Assembly (NCBI RefSeq): GCF_009757775.1
Contig: NZ_RHLK01000016.1
Location: 141,852-205,851 of the forward strand
Direction of reading: 5' to 3'
Source of the DNA: Paenibacillus lutrae
GTDB lineage: Bacteria > Bacillota > Bacilli > Paenibacillales > NBRC-103111
Length of the DNA: 64,000 bases
Shown: positions 60,390 to 64,000 of the stretch, one piece after another
Layout: every line of letters starts with the position of its first letter
How positions within the stretch are numbered: the stretch's first letter is position 1
Notes under the pieces: model-generated
The model's database searches: none
What the model saw: only the letters and a program-made list of their open reading frames with translations
Told to the model about the DNA's origin: nothing
Translations under genes and position numbers: made by a program

Positions 60390-62120
60390 GTGCACATACA
60401 TTTGAATAACAGGCAGCCCAGTTCAGCAGGACGCCCTAGAACCCGCAACCGGTTTCGCAATTTTGTGCTCCTCTTTCTCCTTGCAGCCGGTATAGTCTAC
60501 TTCGTTATGCAAATGCTGCCGAGCAAGGAAGAAGTACAGCCGGATTATATGAAGCTGGACAAACCTGTATTTTATCAAGGACAAGCTTACGAGATTTCTG
60601 CAATTGGCCGGCAAAAAGAGCTGAAGCTTCCTTTAGATCTTGTTCAGCGCTGGATAGATCCAAAGGTTCGCAGCGAACCGGGTACAGCTTCCGTTATTCT
60701 GACAACAGAGGACAAAGTCGTTCGGCTGCAGACAGATCAAACGACTGCTTCGGTTAACTTGCAGACCGTCCCCCTTACTTCATCTATGCAAAAGCAAGGG
60801 GACCAGTTATATGTCCCCATAGACATACTTAAGCAGCTGTACGGTGTAGATCTGCGAGAATCCGCTGATTCAGGAGCCGTTCTGATGTTCACTCCAGGCG
60901 AACGTTTGCGCTGGGGGCGTTTAAATAAAGAGGATGGAATAGAACTCCGTACAGGACCCGGCAAGCGTATGCCTATTATTTCAATGATCCCCCGAGATGA
61001 GAAGATTCTGATCTGGGAAGAAGTGAAAGGATGGTACAAGGTACAGCGGACCGGCGGGGAGGTGGGCTTCATACCTGCTGCGAACGTGATAGAAGAAACA
61101 GAAGAGGTTATTCCGGAGCGCAAGACGGATCCCGTTATCCCCAGATGGAAGCCGCAAGGTAAGCTGAACATGACCTGGGAGCATGTCGTCAAGGGTAATC
61201 CCCAAACGGCTTCCATTCCTGCAATGCCCGGCTTGAATGTAATCAGTCCGACTTGGTTTCATCTGGCGGACGGACAAGGCAACTTGAAGAGTCTGGCGGA
61301 CGCCGACTACGTCAAGTGGGCACGCAGTCGCGGCTATCAGGTTTGGGCCCTGGTCAGTAATTCCTTCGAGCCCGTTATGACAGGAGCAGCCCTTGCATCC
61401 TATGAAACCCGCATTCACATGATTGAGCAATTGCTTGCTTTTGCAAAGCAGTATAGTCTTCAGGGGATTAATGTTGATTTTGAGAATATGAATAAGTCTG
61501 ACGGCCCTCTACTCGTTCAGTTCCTAAGAGAAATGACCCCACTGCTACATGCTGAAGGCTTGATCGTATCGGTTGATGTAACGGCCAAATCGGGGAGTGA
61601 CTCCTGGAGCCGAATCTATGACCGTCCTGCACTCGCAGCGGTTGCCGATTACATGATATTAATGGCTTATGATGAGCATTGGGCTTCAAGCCCCGAATCC
61701 GGTTCGGTCGCTTCTATTCCATGGGTAGAGCGTTCGTTGCGTGGTCTTTTAGAGACAGATAAGATTCCTCCTTCCAAGCTTGTTCTCGGAGTCCCCTTTT
61801 ACACGCGTATTTGGACAGAGGAGAAAACAGGGGAAGGAATGAAGGTCGGTTCAAAAGCTGTCTTTATGGAAAAACCGCGCAAACTCATAGAGGAAAAAGG
61901 GCTCAAGCCCGTATTTGATGCGAAATCCGGTCAGAATTATGTTGAGTATACGGAGAATGGCAAGCTAAATCGTATTTGGCTGGAGGATGCGACCTCGATT
62001 CAATCCCGTATAGAGCTTGTGCACAAGTATAACTTGGCGGGTGTTGCGAGTTGGAGACGGGGATTTGAAGAACCGGCTTTATGGCAAATCATACAATCCG
62101 ATCTTTCGAAGCAGGACTAA
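60390..62120 (+). CDS. Membrane-anchored GH18 hydrolase with SH3 domain (spore/wall type)
   Basis: A 576-residue protein. Residues 22-45 are a membrane anchor (FVLLFLLAAGIVYFVMQML), about 55-175 a CuAO-N-like wall domain (KQGDQLYVPIDILKQLYG), about 180-235 an SH3-like domain (GIELRTGPGKRMPI) and about 255-575 a GH18 catalytic domain with LQGINVDFENMNKSDG (catalytic Glu) and YMILMAYDEHW. It should cleave beta-1,4 bonds of peptidoglycan or chitin-like polymer, similar to YdhD/YaaH-type spore proteins. GTG 60390 overlaps GAGAGGATG; TTG 60402 has better spacing and may be the true start. Confidence 0.83.
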   Translation: MHIHLNNRQPSSAGRPRTRNRFRNFVLLFLLAAGIVYFVMQMLPSKEEVQPDYMKLDKPVFYQGQAYEISAIGRQKELKLPLDLVQRWIDPKVRSEPGTASVILTTEDKVVRLQTDQTTASVNLQTVPLTSSMQKQGDQLYVPIDILKQLYGVDLRESADSGAVLMFTPGERLRWGRLNKEDGIELRTGPGKRMPIISMIPRDEKILIWEEVKGWYKVQRTGGEVGFIPAANVIEETEEVIPERKTDPVIPRWKPQGKLNMTWEHVVKGNPQTASIPAMPGLNVISPTWFHLADGQGNLKSLADADYVKWARSRGYQVWALVSNSFEPVMTGAALASYETRIHMIEQLLAFAKQYSLQGINVDFENMNKSDGPLLVQFLREMTPLLHAEGLIVSVDVTAKSGSDSWSRIYDRPALAAVADYMILMAYDEHWASSPESGSVASIPWVERSLRGLLETDKIPPSKLVLGVPFYTRIWTEEKTGEGMKVGSKAVFMEKPRKLIEEKGLKPVFDAKSGQNYVEYTENGKLNRIWLEDATSIQSRIELVHKYNLAGVASWRRGFEEPALWQIIQSDLSKQD

Positions 62121-62143
62121 TTTTCTTATCGGCTAAATAAAAT

Positions 62144-62182
62144 AAAAAAAGCTGCATTCCATTTTTGGAAAGCAGCTTTTTT
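62144..62182. terminator. Bidirectional terminator
   Basis: AAAAAAAGCTGC/GCAGCTTTTTT with an inner TCCA/TGGA; A-run on the left and T-run on the right serve the GH18 gene and the convergent ygzB. Confidence 0.85.
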
Positions 62183-62186
62183 ACTA

Positions 62187-62588
62187 TTAATTCCGTGGGG
62201 TGTCTTGTGTAGCTTCTTTTGTATCCGGTTCGTTAACCGTGTCGTCCGTATCCGCTTGCTCTGAAGCCATGGCGGGATCGACCGTAAGAATGGTCTTGCA
62301 GAACATGCAGCGGTCCGTCTTGCCGATCATCTTCGTCCGCTTGCCGCATTCTGGACAATCAAGTGCAACAGCTGAAGTTGACATCATGCCGGCCCAGAAA
62401 TAGATAGCCATGCTTCCGAGCATACTGATTAATCCGATGATGAGGAAAATGCCGGCAATAATACGGCCGATCGTACCCCAATCAAATACGACACCCGCCA
62501 GACCGATAATCATAACCAGCATACCACCCATGGTGAGCAGCAGGCCCCACAGTCTGAATTCATTAATTTTGCTTGATTTTAAAAGCAT
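62187..62588 (-). CDS. ygzB: YgzB-like membrane protein with zinc ribbon (DUF2614)
   Basis: A 133-residue protein with two membrane helices (LLLTMGGMLVMIIGLAGVVF and IIAGIFLIIGLISMLGS) and a C-terminal zinc-ribbon: CPECGKRTKMIGKTDRCMFC (four cysteines). The last 25 residues are acidic (ADTDDTVNEPDTKEATQD). Matches DUF2614/YgzB, whose function is unknown; B. subtilis ygzB also neighbours perR. AAAGAAGGG before the ATG on the minus strand. Confidence 0.85.
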   Translation of the reverse strand: MLLKSSKINEFRLWGLLLTMGGMLVMIIGLAGVVFDWGTIGRIIAGIFLIIGLISMLGSMAIYFWAGMMSTSAVALDCPECGKRTKMIGKTDRCMFCKTILTVDPAMASEQADTDDTVNEPDTKEATQDTPRN

Positions 62589-62860
62589 TGGTGTCCCTTC
62601 TTTCTCAAACTATTTGTCATAATTAAATTGTATTTTCATCGTATTTTTAAGCAGGAAACTGTCCGGGGAAGTAGAATTACTTGTTTGTAAGGAACTAGAA
62701 CTACCTGAGGCTCGCGGATGCGTCCTCATTATCGAGCTTAATAAACTTAATAAGATTAATTATCCCAGCCATCCAAGCCTTCACAACTCCATACATCATT
62801 ATATAGAAGACAACCTTTGTATACAAGAAAGAAGGCGAAATCAACTTTAGTAGGGCAGTA

Positions 62861-63502
62861 GTGCGGGAGCGGAGTGAACCGTACTATCGTAACGGTCTAT
62901 TGAAAGGGGAGATCCTGTTGGATCGTCACATGCAGTTAGAAAACAGTGGTGTACAGATGCTTGCTTACGCCAAAGAGCAGCATGAACGGCAGTTGTTGTC
63001 TGAGTTCTCGCTATTCCTGCACAAATATATGCAGAGCAAAACTTACATACTGGATGAACACTTGCTCGATGCTTACCAGAATATTCTCGAGGCATTGAAG
63101 CAATGGGCACGGATCGTCATTATTGAAGAGGGACAAATTCCTCAGGATGCGGTATGGAACCAGGTTCGGTCAATTAACACAGGGGTCTACAAACTCTACG
63201 AAGAGTTAACCACGAGTAAAGAAACGCTCAAACAGCGTATTCAGCTGGTGCTGCTGGCCTGTGAATTTTCCGTTATGTCCAAAATGGCAAGCTGTTGCAA
63301 ACCGTTAATTGATGTACTGGGTTCCCGCTCAGAACCTTGGAGCATTGAAGAGCTTATGGAACGTTGCGAAATTCAAGGTTTGGGTATTAACCTTTCTCAA
63401 CTCCTGCATAAGCTTGTCAAAAAAACACTCGTCAAAGAAGTGGCTGTACCGGCGGATGATGAATGTTCGGAATTATTGATGCGATATACGCTCCATCCTT
63501 AA
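62861..63502 (+). CDS. ygxA: YgxA-like nucleotidyltransferase-family protein, apparently N-truncated
   Basis: A 213-residue protein matching the C-terminal part of YgxA (family usually near 290 residues). Recognisable family segments are NGLLKGEILLDRHM, LKQWARIVIIEEG and IQLVLLACEFSVM. The N-terminal ~75 residues of the family are missing: the frame stops at a TAG just upstream (62804-62806) and 62623-62806 has no matching coding sequence. GTG 62861 lacks a ribosome site, whereas TTG 62918 has AAAGGGGAG; so the gene is either degraded or re-initiated internally. In B. subtilis ygxA lies just before an rRNA operon, as here. Confidence 0.65.
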   Translation: MRERSEPYYRNGLLKGEILLDRHMQLENSGVQMLAYAKEQHERQLLSEFSLFLHKYMQSKTYILDEHLLDAYQNILEALKQWARIVIIEEGQIPQDAVWNQVRSINTGVYKLYEELTTSKETLKQRIQLVLLACEFSVMSKMASCCKPLIDVLGSRSEPWSIEELMERCEIQGLGINLSQLLHKLVKKTLVKEVAVPADDECSELLMRYTLHP

Positions 63503-63517
63503 GTCCTGCGGAACCAC

Positions 63518-63545
63518 AGACAGCCCTAAAGGGTTGTCTTTTTGG
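63518..63545 (+). terminator. ygxA terminator
   Basis: AGACAGCCCT and AGGGTTGTCT form a stem with a two-base loop (one G-U), followed by TTTTT. Confidence 0.75.
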
Positions 63546-63617
63546 TTGTAATAAGGCCCTTCGTAAAGCATAAGAGCCCTTTTAAAATAAGCAACAAAAT
63601 TTTATTCGACAAAAGTG

Positions 63618-63647
63618 TTGACTTCTATCTGGTTTTCATGGTAAATT
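63618..63647 (+). promoter_or_regulatory. rRNA operon promoter P1
   Basis: TTGACT and TAAATT with 18-base spacing, upstream of the rRNA leader. Confidence 0.65.
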
Positions 63648-63724
63648 AAATCTCGCCCCTTCGGAGAACATGTCCTAACGGACAGCTGAAGTAACAAGCA
63701 TATCGGGCTTAAGAAAAAAAGTGC

Positions 63725-63754
63725 TTGCATTACAAAGAGTGAATGTGGTACAAT
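63725..63754 (+). promoter_or_regulatory. rRNA operon promoter P2
   Basis: TTGCAT and TACAAT with 18-base spacing. The leader that follows contains TTTGAAAACTGAACAACGA, a sequence common in Bacillales rRNA leaders, and leads to the 16S gene. Confidence 0.75.
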
Positions 63755-63948
63755 AAAAAAGTCGCCGCTAAAAAACGAGTGGATACGACAAAGGTCGACA
63801 GACCTTACAAAATTGTCCTTTGAAAACTGAACAACGAGTGATTGAAACGTCTTGAGCAATCAGGACGCTAAATAGAGAAGAAATTCTCGTCAGCATTGAA
63901 TTTTTGAGCTATTCAGCTTGAGATAAACGTCGGCTTCGGCCGGCACCC

Positions 63949-64000
63949 TTATCGGAGAGTTTGATCCTGGCTCAGGACGAACGCTGGCGGCGTGCCTAAT
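63949..64000 (+). rRNA. 16S rRNA, 5' end (cut by window edge)
   Basis: The universal 27F site AGAGTTTGATCCTGGCTCAG starts at 63956, so the mature 5' end is expected about seven bases before it. Only the first ~52 bases are inside the window. The upstream part of the leader lies at 63755-63948. Confidence 0.97.

Overview
The window looks like chromosome from a spore-forming Firmicute of the Paenibacillus type. The evidence is strong AGGAGG-like ribosome-binding sites, TTG/GTG starts, many intrinsic terminators, spore genes (SleB-like and CwlJ-like hydrolases, YyaC, a collagen-like exosporium-type protein, small coat-like proteins), the gatCAB operon, and a perR / ygzB / ygxA / rRNA-operon order that I recall from Bacillus subtilis. 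The last 52 bases are the 5' end of a 16S rRNA gene. The genus is an inference.

Layout. 1-2905: end of an unknown gene, an m2G-type RNA methyltransferase, a small membrane protein and an NfrA-like flavin reductase. 2906-17571: a one-direction biosynthetic cluster behind an AT-rich leader with a clear sigma-A-like promoter. 17722-28384: germination/cell-wall hydrolase, UvrD-like helicase, cupin, SDR, a large collagen-like gene with a 27-bp repeat, an SLH-like secreted protein, gcvH and an XRE regulator. 28500-48600: lipoproteins, hisJ, cwlJ, cutC, a glycosyltransferase, yyaC, an ABC exporter, copper-amine-oxidase-N protein, TSUP and HPP membrane proteins, polysaccharide deacetylase, cupredoxin, a LysR regulator, DedA, thioredoxin-like and MBL proteins. 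48800-64000: proline-rich coat-like protein, M24 peptidase, AprX-like protease, gatCAB, MgtC, an ECF sigma factor with a probable anti-sigma, perR, a GH18 spore-type hydrolase, ygzB, ygxA and the rRNA promoters.

The main discovery is the cluster at 3584-17512. It has all three activities known to build hydrazinoacetate from lysine and glycine in the Spb38/Spb40/Spb39 route of s56-p1: a lysine N6-hydroxylase, a hydrazine synthetase (cupin plus methionyl-tRNA-synthetase-like enzyme, here as two separate genes) and a DAO-family FAD oxidase. Around them lie a free-standing carrier protein and its adenylating enzyme, an EctB-like aminotransferase, a DUF3291 protein, a GNAT acetyltransferase, a cytosolic LivK-like protein, a BtrH-like protein possibly doing acyl transfer, and a three-gene ABC exporter. 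My reading is that it makes and exports a carrier-tethered N-N bonded (hydrazine-type) metabolite. I do not recognise this gene combination as a described cluster.

A second theme is small genes that appear interrupted by single-base shifts (near 21325, 28905, 34172 and perhaps 1850). They may be real decay or homopolymer errors in the assembly. Several leader RNAs (3018-3119, 36307-36365, 49344-49397) show terminator hairpins placed as if for attenuation.
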